From contig CANKZZ010000003.1 in NCBI GenBank assembly GCA_947488655.1, forward strand, positions 62,001-126,000: DNA of 64,000 nucleotides, in the 5' to 3' direction. A program made the translations under genes and the position numbers. How positions within the stretch are numbered: position 1 is the first letter of the stretch; each line of letters opens with the position of its first letter. Shown in pieces: positions 36,047 to 46,900 of the stretch. The notes beneath the pieces are model-generated. The model did not search any database. It was not told the DNA's origin and was given only the letters and a program-made list of their open reading frames with translations. Source of the stretch: an uncultured Psychroserpens sp. (GTDB taxonomy: Bacteria; Bacteroidota; Bacteroidia; Flavobacteriales; Flavobacteriaceae).

Positions 36047-36517
36047 ATGAAGTATTCTAGACTTACAAAAGAGCAATTTGAAGAATTACACCAAGAATTT
36101 ATTAATTTTTTGGCTACTCAAACCATAACTGTAGATGAGTGGGAAGATATAAAAGCTAATAAACCCGAAGTTGCAGAGCAAGAATTAGACGTATTTAGCG
36201 ATTTAATTTGGCAAGGTGTATTATCTAAGGTTAATTATCTAGAGCATATCTCACCGCAACAAATGCACTTGTTTCATTGTGCAGAAAAGCAAATGCGCTT
36301 AATTGCCATTAAAATTAAAAACAAAGAGGTTGATATTACAACAAAAGATGGCTATACTTGGTTTAAAGATAATCTTCTATCTGACGATGTAGAGCTTTTT
36401 ACAGCAGTTAAAGATTATAGTGATGATAAGGGATTAGATAAATTTAAACTCATTCAAGAAGGTGCTAATATTACCAAAGGTGATCTTTACAATTATTTTG
36501 AAAACATAATGAGCTAA
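36047..36517 (+). CDS. Conserved flavobacterial protein (DUF6495-like)
   Basis: A 156-aa soluble helical protein starting MKYSRLTKEQFEELHQEF, with EQELDVFSDLIWQGVL and FHCAEKQMRLIAIKI. The N-terminus resembles the DUF6495 family as I remember it; no function is known. It lies after the ribosomal operon; a decamer repeat (36022-36030) sits before its start. Confidence 0.72.
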   Translation: MKYSRLTKEQFEELHQEFINFLATQTITVDEWEDIKANKPEVAEQELDVFSDLIWQGVLSKVNYLEHISPQQMHLFHCAEKQMRLIAIKIKNKEVDITTKDGYTWFKDNLLSDDVELFTAVKDYSDDKGLDKFKLIQEGANITKGDLYNYFENIMS

Positions 36518-36518
36518 A

Positions 36519-37421
36519 TCACTCAACAGCAATGTGTAAATCTACGATACACTTTTTCTCTGGATGTGTATTAAAATCGTTGTGATAAATTTCAAAAGGT
36601 GGCTCATTGCGCATTTTGTAACCATTAGTATTCATATACATAAAAAGTTCTGTCCAAATACGCTCAAACTCTCCAATATTAATTTCGTGATGCGCAATAA
36701 TGTGTAATCCTTTATTAATAGTAACAAGAGTCATGTCTGCATCAGGTTTTAAAGGTTGGTTTACTAATAAACACGCTCGCATTCTAACTTTGTTTGGTGC
36801 AGTGATTTTAAAACTGTCATAATATATAGTCGCCATTTTAAAATTTGGCTCGCGAAGCAAACCTTTTGGTCCAGACCATTCTAATACATTTTGAAATGTT
36901 GATGATAAATTTTGAACGCCAATACAAGAGGTGCCAATTGTATGAATATCCTCAATAGTTGTAACTTCAATGTGCGATGGCATAGCATTAGTTTTTAAAT
37001 TTGTGTCACAAACATAAGCATCAAATTGCATAGTTAGTTTACCATTATTGCTTTTTACTTTACGTATCTTGCTATAAGTACCTTTTCCTTTTCTTCGGAA
37101 ATCACTCGGACTCATACCATAAAATTTCTTAAACGCTCGTGTAAATGAAGCATTACTTGAAAAACCGTAACGGGTTGATAATTCTGTAATAGTTATTTCT
37201 TTCTTCCGAAGTAAAACTGAAGATCCTTTTTCTACGCGTTTTCTAGAAACGTATTGGTTGAGTGTTTCATTTGTAAACGCTTTAAACATGCGATGAAAAT
37301 GATATGGCGAGTAATGTGCAACTTGAGAAACTGTGATTAAAGATAAATCTTGTTCTAGATTTGATTCTATAAACTGTAGGGCCTTATTTATGCTTTTTAG
37401 TTGATGTTTAGAGAGTGCCAT
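36519..37421 (-). CDS. AraC-family regulator with GyrI-like effector domain
   Basis: A 300-aa regulator in the MarA/Rob-like arrangement. The N-terminal AraC double HTH (LSLITVSQVAHYSPYHFHRM; ITELSTRYGFSSNASFTRAF) is followed by a GyrI-like small-molecule-binding domain (about 145-300) ending with ERIWTELFMYMNTNGY and IYHNDFNTHPEKKCIVDLHI. Such proteins often sense amphipathic compounds; the ligand here is unknown. The MacB-like permease and a small membrane protein lie directly upstream on the same strand. Confidence 0.9.
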   Translation of the reverse strand: MALSKHQLKSINKALQFIESNLEQDLSLITVSQVAHYSPYHFHRMFKAFTNETLNQYVSRKRVEKGSSVLLRKKEITITELSTRYGFSSNASFTRAFKKFYGMSPSDFRRKGKGTYSKIRKVKSNNGKLTMQFDAYVCDTNLKTNAMPSHIEVTTIEDIHTIGTSCIGVQNLSSTFQNVLEWSGPKGLLREPNFKMATIYYDSFKITAPNKVRMRACLLVNQPLKPDADMTLVTINKGLHIIAHHEINIGEFERIWTELFMYMNTNGYKMRNEPPFEIYHNDFNTHPEKKCIVDLHIAVE

Positions 37422-37441
37422 ACTATTAAAATGAAATTTTG

Positions 37442-37912
37442 CTATTGGTTAGTTTTAAGCTCATACTTGTCAATAATTGTATTCATTTTATGATGTAATT
37501 CTTGAGTTTTTTCAATGTAGAGGGTGTCTGTAACTTTACCAGAGTTATCAATTATTAATTTTTGAGAATATTCAACATCAAATAATAGTCTATTATGATG
37601 AGGGTCTTCATGAGAAAATTCTACTTTATAAAAATTACCAATTCTTATTCCATCGGTAATGTAAGCAGCAGCAGTTCCATAATAAACCTTGTTGTTATGG
37701 CTAAATTCATACTTGTATCGTCTTTTACTGTATTGTTTTACAATAGCTGTAGAGTTGTAAATGACACCAAAAGTTATAGTTTGATTTTGGTCTATATCTT
37801 GTTTGTTCTTTAGTGCAGCTATCAATCCATAAATAAACAAAGGGATCACAGCAATCCAATAATAAGATGTAATAAAGGTTGTTAATTTTGCGGTTTGGGT
37901 AGTTCTACTCAT
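37442..37912 (-). CDS. Membrane-anchored protein of unknown function
   Basis: A 156-aa protein with one clear N-terminal membrane helix (YWIAVIPLFIYGLIAAL) and a strand-rich domain (TFGVIYNSTAIVKQYSKRRY). The strand region with YGTAAAYITDGIRIGNFYKVEF resembles DUF3592-like extracytoplasmic domains, but this is weak. It overlaps the permease gene stop by 8 nt and so is translationally coupled to it. Confidence 0.65.
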   Translation of the reverse strand: MSRTTQTAKLTTFITSYYWIAVIPLFIYGLIAALKNKQDIDQNQTITFGVIYNSTAIVKQYSKRRYKYEFSHNNKVYYGTAAAYITDGIRIGNFYKVEFSHEDPHHNRLLFDVEYSQKLIIDNSGKVTDTLYIEKTQELHHKMNTIIDKYELKTNQ

Positions 37913-39143
37913 GCCTTAACGACTCCACAGGATCTAACTTAGCAGCCTTACTAGCAGGATAAGATCCAGAAATCACAGCAACTATAAATGTAATAATCGA
38001 AGCCCAAATCATGGCACTCCATGGTATTACAAAATTAAAATCTGCAAGAGATGCAAAAAGAGAACCTAAAAGGATGCCTAAAATAATACCTAATAAGCCA
38101 CCTAATTGTCCTATAATAATAGTTTCTATAAAAAACTGAAATGCAATGGTGCCACTTTTAGCACCTAAAGCCTTACGCACGCCAATTTCTCTAGTACGTT
38201 CTGTTACCGAGACTAGCATCATATTTAATAAAGCAATCGTAGAACCAAAAATAGTAATGATACTAATAAACCATGCAGCTTTAGAGAGTACACCAGTTAT
38301 TTCGGCGATTCTATTAATTAAATCATCGCTTCGCTCGATACCAAAATTATTTTCTTCAACAGGGTTTAAGCCTCTAATATTTCTAAATAAAACAATGGCT
38401 TCATCCTGAGCGCCTTCTAGCATATCTTTTTTATCGGTTTTAACACTCAAACTGTAATTAATATTTGAGTTTGTAAAAATAGTTCTTGCCTTTTGAAGTG
38501 GCATTAAAACTCTTAAGTCTTGGTTGTTGCCAAACGTAGAACCTTTTTCCTTAAGTACACCAATAACTTTAAATTTTGCACCTCTTATACTAATAGTTTT
38601 ATTTAAAGGGTTAACATCTGCAAGTAAAGCTTTTTGTAAATCGCTACCAATAACGCAAACACTATTACTGTTTTTTACATCAAAAAAGTTAAGAGCTCTA
38701 CCAGTTTCTATTTCTAAACCAGAGTTTGGAATAAAATTTTCATTTACTCCAAAAACCTGTACCTCAGGATCTGTTTTCTCGTTTTCATATTTAACCTCAG
38801 CAGTTCTTGTGCCTTGAAACGATAACGAAGTACTGGTAAATGGGAATTTATAATCTTCTTCAAACGCTTTTACTTGCCTGTAACCAATCACAGGATTTAT
38901 TTTTTGGTCATCATTAGAGCGTCTTTGCGAAGTAAAATCATAACGTTGTATGTTAAATGTATTTGCTCCCATAGACGAGAAATCACTAGAAATTGTGTTT
39001 TCTAAAGCAGAAACAGCACTTAAAATACCAACTAATGCGGTAATTCCTATAGCGATAATTAAAATGGTAAGTATGGTACGAAGCAATTGACTTCTAATAG
39101 AATCAAAAGCAATACGGATATTTTCTCTAACTAATGAAAACAT
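37905..39143 (-). CDS. MacB/FtsX-type ABC transporter permease
   Basis: A 412-aa permease with one N-terminal membrane helix (TILTILIIAIGITALVGIL), a periplasmic MacB-PCD domain, and three C-terminal helices with the FtsX-family signature VTERTREIGVRKALGA. The domain ends SYPASKAAKLDPVESLRHE. No ATPase gene is adjacent; the partner must be elsewhere. Typical substrates of this class are lipoproteins, peptides or antibiotics, which cannot be decided here. Confidence 0.92.
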   Translation of the reverse strand: MFSLVRENIRIAFDSIRSQLLRTILTILIIAIGITALVGILSAVSALENTISSDFSSMGANTFNIQRYDFTSQRRSNDDQKINPVIGYRQVKAFEEDYKFPFTSTSLSFQGTRTAEVKYENEKTDPEVQVFGVNENFIPNSGLEIETGRALNFFDVKNSNSVCVIGSDLQKALLADVNPLNKTISIRGAKFKVIGVLKEKGSTFGNNQDLRVLMPLQKARTIFTNSNINYSLSVKTDKKDMLEGAQDEAIVLFRNIRGLNPVEENNFGIERSDDLINRIAEITGVLSKAAWFISIITIFGSTIALLNMMLVSVTERTREIGVRKALGAKSGTIAFQFFIETIIIGQLGGLLGIILGILLGSLFASLADFNFVIPWSAMIWASIITFIVAVISGSYPASKAAKLDPVESLRHE

Positions 39144-39505
39144 AAAAATTTTTAATGTTGGTTGCGTTTTATAATAAGACTACAAAACATCAATAAAGTT
39201 ACTATAAAAATCAATTATCTACTGTTTGCCTATAAAAATTATAATATTTTTGTGAAGAATTAAGATAAACAATGCGGTCTATTTTTATTTCTTCGGAAAT
39301 TTTAAAAGATGAAGTTTAGTCTATTCATAAGATACTGTTTATTTAAGCATAGTCGAGAATCTTTTGTCGTTAAACTTCATTAGTATTTTGAGTGCTCAAT
39401 GTAACAGAAAGAAATAAGTTGAATTAATCAAGTTTAGATTCTTTTTTACTTCGGAAAAGGGAAGAGGGACTATAAAAGAGATTTCCACTGTCGTGGGAAA
39501 TTAAT
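39144..39505. other. Intergenic region upstream of hisS
   Basis: No gene seen. It carries two copies of the dispersed decamer family (39291-39300 and 39449-39457). A hairpin, 39481-39501 (atttccac / gtgggaaat with a bulge), ends 4 nt before the hisS ATG and may affect its translation. Confidence 0.5.
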
Positions 39506-40876
39506 ATGGCACAAAAACCAAGCATACCAAAAGGAACCAGAGATTTTAATCCGCAAGAGGTCGCAAAGCGAAATTATATTTTCAATACTATACGATCTCA
39601 ATTTGAAACTTTTGGGTTTCAGCCCATCGAAACACCAAGTTTTGAAAATTCAGATACTTTGATGGGAAAATATGGAGAAGAAGGTGATCGATTGATATTT
39701 AAGATTTTAAATAGTGGTGATTATTTAAGTAAAGTAAATGAAGATTTATACACCAGTAGAGACTCAAATAAAATAACTTCTAGTATTTCAGAAAAGGCTC
39801 TTAGGTATGACTTAACAGTGCCTTTTGCGAGATACGTTGTACAACACCAAAACGACATTGATTTTCCATTTAAGCGTTATCAAATACAACCCGTTTGGAG
39901 AGCAGATAGACCACAAAAAGGGAGATTTAGAGAGTTTTATCAATGTGATGCCGATGTGGTTGGTAGTGATTCCTTATGGCAAGAAGTTGAATTTATACAG
40001 TTATATGATGCTGTATTTACTGCTTTAAAATTAGATGGTGTTACTATAAAAATTAATAACCGTAAAATCTTATCTGGTATTGCAGAGGTTATTGGAGCTC
40101 AAGATAAACTTATAGATTTTACTGTGGCTTTAGATAAGCTGGATAAAATAGGAGAGGAGAAAGTAAAAGACGAAATGCGAAGTAAGGGCATTTTTGAAGA
40201 AGGTATAACTAAGCTCCAACCTTTATTTACTCTAAAAGGTGATTTTGGAAACCAAATAGAAGAATTAAAAACAATTCTTAACTCGTCTGAAGAAGGAAAA
40301 AAAGGTATTGAAGAATTAGAATTTATAAATAACGGAATTGAAACTTTAGGTTTAAAAACTGCAACATTGCAATTGGATGTGACGCTTGCTCGCGGTCTTA
40401 ATTATTATACAGGCGCTATTTTTGAAGTTGCAGCACCAGATGGTGTAAAAATGGGATCTATTGGTGGAGGAGGTCGTTACGACGATTTAACAGGAATCTT
40501 TGGTCTTAAAGATATGAGTGGTGTTGGTATTAGTTTTGGTCTCGATCGTATTGCTCTTGTGCTAGAAGATTTAGGTTTGTTTCCAGAAACTATAACAAAT
40601 ACTGTTAAAGTACTTTTTATTAATTTTGGAGAAGCAGAAGCAATGGCAAGTATGAAAGCTATAAAGGCTTTACGAGAAGCTGGTGTAAGTGCTGAGTTGT
40701 TTCCAGATAATAAAAAAACCATCAAGCAATTTAATTATGCTAACAAAAGGCAAATACCTTTTGTAGTTTTATTAGGAGAGTCTGAACTGGCTGCAAATAC
40801 ATTTACTTTAAAAAATATGAACTCTGGAGAACAGCAAGAGCTAACTTTAGAAAAGTTGATAGCTATGTTGCGCTAA
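39506..40876 (+). CDS. hisS: Histidyl-tRNA synthetase
   Basis: A 456-aa class II synthetase. Motif 1 region [13 protein letters not shown], motif 2 [21 protein letters not shown], the His-specific [15 protein letters not shown] and [11 protein letters not shown], and motif 3 [11 protein letters not shown] are present; the C-terminal anticodon-binding domain follows. Monocistronic, with its own terminator. Confidence 0.97.
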   Translation: MAQKPSIPKGTRDFNPQEVAKRNYIFNTIRSQFETFGFQPIETPSFENSDTLMGKYGEEGDRLIFKILNSGDYLSKVNEDLYTSRDSNKITSSISEKALRYDLTVPFARYVVQHQNDIDFPFKRYQIQPVWRADRPQKGRFREFYQCDADVVGSDSLWQEVEFIQLYDAVFTALKLDGVTIKINNRKILSGIAEVIGAQDKLIDFTVALDKLDKIGEEKVKDEMRSKGIFEEGITKLQPLFTLKGDFGNQIEELKTILNSSEEGKKGIEELEFINNGIETLGLKTATLQLDVTLARGLNYYTGAIFEVAAPDGVKMGSIGGGGRYDDLTGIFGLKDMSGVGISFGLDRIALVLEDLGLFPETITNTVKVLFINFGEAEAMASMKAIKALREAGVSAELFPDNKKTIKQFNYANKRQIPFVVLLGESELAANTFTLKNMNSGEQQELTLEKLIAMLR

Positions 40877-40907
40877 TATTTCCGAAGAAAAAAATATTAT
40901 ATAAATT

Positions 40908-40946
40908 TAAAAAGCCTCTTTCCAATTAAGGATAGAGGCTTTTTTA
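40908..40946. terminator. Bidirectional terminator between hisS and the T9SS adhesin gene
   Basis: aaaagcctct / agaggctttt with a loop and T-run; positioned to serve both convergent genes. Confidence 0.85.
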
Positions 40947-40979
40947 GAGTTAAGATTGTGGTAGATTTGGGATCTATTT

Positions 40980-43900
40980 TTACTTAACTAGAACTTTTTT
41001 AGATAGTAAACCGCTTAAAGTGTCTATCTTAATAATGTAAGTTCCAGTACTAAGATTCTTAACTAAATATTCAGAATAGTCCAGTTCTGAAATGTTTTCA
41101 ATTCTTGTTACTTCTTGTCCGATGATATTGTACAAAGCAATAGACTTTACATCGACAAAGTTAGGGTTATATAAGGCAATGCTTTCTGTCTCTAAATTGT
41201 AGAAAACATCTATTGTATTAAGTTTTATGTCATCAACACTTAATGCAGCATCAGCTTCGCTAAACGTTAATTCAAATCTATCTAGGTATTCTCCTGCAGG
41301 AAGTACAAATTCAAAATCTCCTGTTCTCAAATTATGATAGCTGTCATTTTCTAAATCATGAATAAATATATCAATACTATCTGGCACGTTTTCTAGTTCG
41401 TCTATAGTAATGGTATTTAGACCATCATCTTCGGTTTTGATACCTAAAGGGTATACGCTCTCTGGTTCTGCCTCATTACTTCCTTGGATAGTATATTTTT
41501 CGTTCTCGATAATCCAGTATAAATCATCCATTTGATTATCGTAGATTTTAGCATCGTAAGCCCAATCATAACCAGTAGTTGTAGCATCATCAATAGTTAA
41601 TAATAACTGTCTATGGATAGTATTAATTGAGTTAAAACCAATTCTAAATTTCATTCTCTCATCAACAGCCTCTGTGTTATCGCTAGCACTAGCATAGTTC
41701 TCTGAATTTCTAACAAATACTGAGCTATCTGCACCAGAGAATTTTTCTTTTTTATAATCTCTTTGACCGTTATTAAAGTTTATATTACCTGTAGATTCTC
41801 CTACAACAAAGAAACCTTGACTTACTGGTATATATTGACCAGGTGTTTTTGTTGGAGTTCCTCCTGTACCTACATCTGGATCATTAGTTCCTAAAGAAGG
41901 AGCTGCAACACCTCCAGAGAAGTTATAGGTTGCATAACCACCTTGGTAATCTGATAGGTTATGGTTACCGCCTCCCCAATGTTCCCAGAAATAAAGCGTA
42001 CCGCTTATTAATGGGTCTGCACCTGCACCAGTAATATTTGGTCCATTATCTGTAATAAATATGTTAGCATCTATTGCAGAAGGGTATGGGTTACCTACAA
42101 GATAATCGTTACCAGCATTTAAGGTTAAGTTCACATCTCCATTATTAGGTTTTCCTAAGAAAACATAATTTTGTTGATCTGTAATTGTACCAGACCCTGG
42201 ACCTTTCATTGTAAATCCTTCACCTGTAAAGAGAGTTCCGTTTCTTCTAACATGTTGCCACGCAGAGTAATCGTCGTCTAATTGGTTGGCAAATTTCCAA
42301 ATCCAGTAATCTGCAATTGTAATTGTACTACCATCTGATCCATCATATCCTGAGTTGCTAAAGTTGATTGGGTTTACGCCATCAAACATTACATCGGCTA
42401 CAGTATATGAATTGTTATTAGTTGTACCATTAGATTCTCCTACAGGTGATGACCAATAGTTGTAAGTGTGAACATCTGCAGTACCTTGTTGATCTTTTTC
42501 TAAAGTTCCTGTTGATGTCGGGTCAAGATCACTACCTGATCCTTGAACAAGTTGAGATTGACCTTCTAAATCTATTTTACCATCTAGTTTTAAGTAATGA
42601 GATATTGTTAGACCATTACCTGCTGCTGCATCTGCATTGTCTCCATCTACTGTAAGTTCTCCAGCTTCAACAAATAATGCTAAGACTTGGGCTTCTCTAC
42701 CGCGAACAATCTCTGTATCTATATTTATATCATGTCCAACTCTTACGATATTCCAATCTACTGGTATAGAGTTGTCGGCTAGAGATAAATCATTAGGTAC
42801 TGTTTGTACATTTCCATTTAGCCACGTATTGTTATTAGACCAGTTACCATCTCCTTGTGAAATATAAGGTAATGGAGCTGTTTGTCTATCTACAGTATTT
42901 AGATTTCTCAATGCACCTTGGATACCGTTACCAGAAGCGTCTTCTGTATTTGTATAGGTATAAACAGACATTGGGTAATATCCTGCTAATTGTGACCAAG
43001 GTATTGTTGCAACATCATTTCTGGTTATAGTATTAGGTAAAATTTTACCTTCAACAAAATTTGAATTTTCTTCTATTTCTTGATTCATTATGAATCTTAA
43101 TTGAGTAGGCGTTAAGTTAACATCCCATACTCTTACTTCATCAATATTTCCTCTAAAATGTGCTCTAGGAGAATTTTTTACCGCAGCAGCTATGAAAAAT
43201 GATTGATCACTTGCAATTGGTGGAGGGCTGTTTCTTGACCTACTTTCTACACCATCAATATAAATGGTAACTGTAGTGCCATCATAAATAGCTGCTACAT
43301 GGTGCCACTCATCATCTGGTATAGCTGTATTATCATTTAAGATTTGATTGGTACCATTTCTCCATCTAAAAGTTAACCTATTATTGTCTCTTATATAAAA
43401 ATCATAACCTTCTGTAAATGATGCATTTCTTTTAGATACGATAGACTTAGTGCCACTATCTGCAGCATCTCTTTTAATCCATGCAGATACTGTGAAGCCT
43501 GCAGGATTTAAGTCTAAATTATTCTCCATATCAATATAATCTACACTACCATCAAAATACACAGAACGAACAACTTCAATTCTAGGTGCATATCCAAAAG
43601 TTATGTACTTAGTCCCATCAAAATCATAATCAGTTTCTAAATTACCACTACCATCGGCAGTCATAATTCTATAATCTGCTGTAGGATCAAATACACCAGT
43701 GCTAGAAATAAACATATAAAAACTACCTGGTGGTGTAATATTTCTAATTGCAGCTTGTGGGATTCTTACTTTAACAGAAGGAATGTCTCCTCCAGTTTCA
43801 ACAACTTTCCAAACACGTTGCATAGCTGTAAATGAAACATCTGTAGTTAAGGCAGGAGAGATGCCAGCACTCATATTAACAGAAATTTCTGAGGCAGCCA

Positions 43901-46900
43901 GATTTAAATCTGCGCCATTATTTCCCCAAACTAAATATTCTTTATTATTAAAAGTAGTTGGGTTTGCAGAGATATGATCTCTGTTAGTGTCATAAATATC
44001 ATTTAATCCCATGGTAAGGATTCCTTCAATTCGTCCTGTACCATCAGTAGCGTCATTAACACTTCTTGATTGTTTTTGGTTTAATTCTGAAATATCATCC
44101 CTTCCAATACCAGCAATATCATAATTGTAGCCAACATTAGCAGATTGGTCCCAAATTACGTTTCCATCACTGTTAACATAATCTTGGGTGGTTCCATTAA
44201 CTCCTAAAGTTATACCATATTTAATTGCTAAATAAGATTGAATTCTATTTCGTTCTTGACTTAAGTTGTTATCAGTTTTTCTAGAGTTGTATGTGATTAC
44301 TTCAGCAATACGACCATCAAAACTACCGTTCCAGTATTGGCTTCTACCTAACCAGTACTTTCCATTATTAATCATTTTGTATAATGAAATATCATTAGTT
44401 TCTGTTCCTACTTGGTTTGCATTAAAATACACTTCCATATCAGTGTCAGTCGCATTTTGTCTAACATTAAGAATTTGTATCTGGTTATAATCAGTACCAG
44501 ATGTAACATCTGCTCTACCATAACCATTTTCTGGTGACGTAGGAGTTGTTTCATTTGTTGTAGCAATACAATATGAAAGTCGCTCATTTACAAACCTACC
44601 AGTATAAGCACCATAACCAAAACCAGTAACATCTTCTGTAAAGGTTTCTCCATCAGGATCAGAACTCGTAAAAGTATCTAATGGTACCATTGTAGTAGTA
44701 ATTGTTGGATCTGGCATTAATACAACAAAGAAATCATGACTATTAAAACCACCTGTTCCTTTTAATTCGTCTCTACTACCATCATTTATGACATAAGTCA
44801 TATCTGAGAAAGCTGTATTGTTATCATTTTCAAAATCAATAACAGGATTAAAATTGAAGTTTCTTGCGATGTTATTTCTATAAACAGGTTCTTGTCCAGG
44901 AACAACTGTTTCTGCATTATTACCTTTACCATTATCTGCCCATAGGTTAACTAAAGAACCATCTGATGCATAAGTAATACCATCTATTTGATCGGCTTTA
45001 AGCCATAAGTCTAAATCAGATACTATGCCTCCTGGCGCAAAAGTTGGAGAGCAAAATGAAGTTGCACTAATAGTAATGTCATCTATATAAACAAGATCAT
45101 TATCGGCACTTGCATCACATCTTACTCTAAATCTAGCTGTATTTCCACCAGGAAATGTATGATCTGTTCTAAAGATAGTTACCGTTTTGCTATATGGAAA
45201 GATGCCTCCACCAGCTTCAAAATCTGCTGTTTTATTAGCTACAATTCCACTAATAAAATTTCCTATAATTGACCAGCTAGCTCCACCATCGCTACTATAT
45301 TCTACATAGAAATTTTCATTAGTCTCCATACTAGAAGGTTTGAAGAAAAATTTAAAATCTATTTTGTCATAAGTAGAGATATTAAAGAGTGGTGATATAA
45401 CCGATGAGTTATTGCCTATTGCATCATCATCCCTTACCATTAAACTGTAATTACCAGTATATGCTAATCCAGCATTATTTATTCTAGATGCATCAGTACC
45501 TCCTATAGTCCAACCATCTAAGCCACTTTCAAAACCAGAAGCATGTAAAACAGATGTGCCACATGGAGGTGGTATAAATCCTGTACCTTGAATATTAAAG
45601 TTATATGGGTTTTCGTTAGCATCATTATTTGCAATGGTAATATTTGCAGTTCTTAGTCCAACAGCACTTGGGTCAAAAGATATAGTAAACGTTGTATTAT
45701 TACCTGACGCAATAGGAGTTGTAGGAGCTGTAGTTAAGGTGAAATCACCAGCATTTGCACCACCAATTGTTACATAAGGAGCTCCACCTGTTAAATTTAA
45801 ATCTGCCGAACCACCATTCATAATGGTGAACGTGTTTAGGTTAACTCCACCAGCAATATCTACGGTACCAAAGTCGGTATCATCAGAGAAATCTGGAGTA
45901 GTATCACCATCAACAATAGTGTTAGAATTACCCTGAATATTAATTTCTGGAAATGGTGTAAAGCCATTACCTTGAATATTAAAATTATAAGGGTTTTCAT
46001 CAGCATCATTATTTATAATCGTAACATTTGCGGTTCTTAAACCAGCAGCACTTGGGTTAAATATAATATTAAAAGTTGTGCTATTACCTGGAGCTATTGT
46101 ATTTGATGGAAATGGAGTTGTTACGGTAAAATCTCCAGCATGTAAACCACCAATAGTAATATATGGTGAGGCTCCACCAAGAGTTAAATTGGCAGTACCT
46201 GTGTTTTCTATTGTAAACGTGTTTGTTTGTGAGCCAAAAACTACATTTATTGTTCCAAAATCTGTATCATCGGTAGCAGATGGTGTCGTATCGCCATCAT
46301 TAATCGTTGTAGCATTACCCAGAATATTAATTTCTGGCTCAGGAATAATTCCTGTTCCTTGTATACTAAAATTATATGGGTTTTCATCACTGTCATCATT
46401 AATAATACTTACTTCAGCGGTACGCAAACCATTGGCACTTGGGTCAAAAGTTATTTCGAAAGTCGTACTACCAGAAGCAGGCACCGAAGGAGTTCCAGGA
46501 AGAGCAGTAACCGTAAAATCTCCTGCATTTACTCCTGTAATACTGATTGCTCCAACTGAAAGTGGTCCTGTACCTGTGTTTTGAATTGTAAAAGTATTTG
46601 GATTTGTTCCTGCAACGGTATCCACAGGTCCAAAATCTGTATCATCAGCTAAATTAGGAGCTGTGTCGCCATCTGCAATTGATGTCGCATTACCTTCAAT
46701 ATCTATTTCTGGACCAAGTACAAGTAATGTACCGTCAATATCAATATCATCAAATACAGCATATTCATTAGTATTGTTACATCTACCAATAAAACGGAAT
46801 GCAGAATTTGTATCAAAGTTATAAAGAGCAGTATCTAAAGTAAAAGTAAATGTCTGTGGAACTGATGTTGAATTTGCAAATTGAGTACCTCTTCTATAGT

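Noticed and set aside
46078-46584. 168-codon plus-strand frame
   Set aside because: Opposite to the anchor-D modules of the 2096-aa protein; low-complexity translation without motif.
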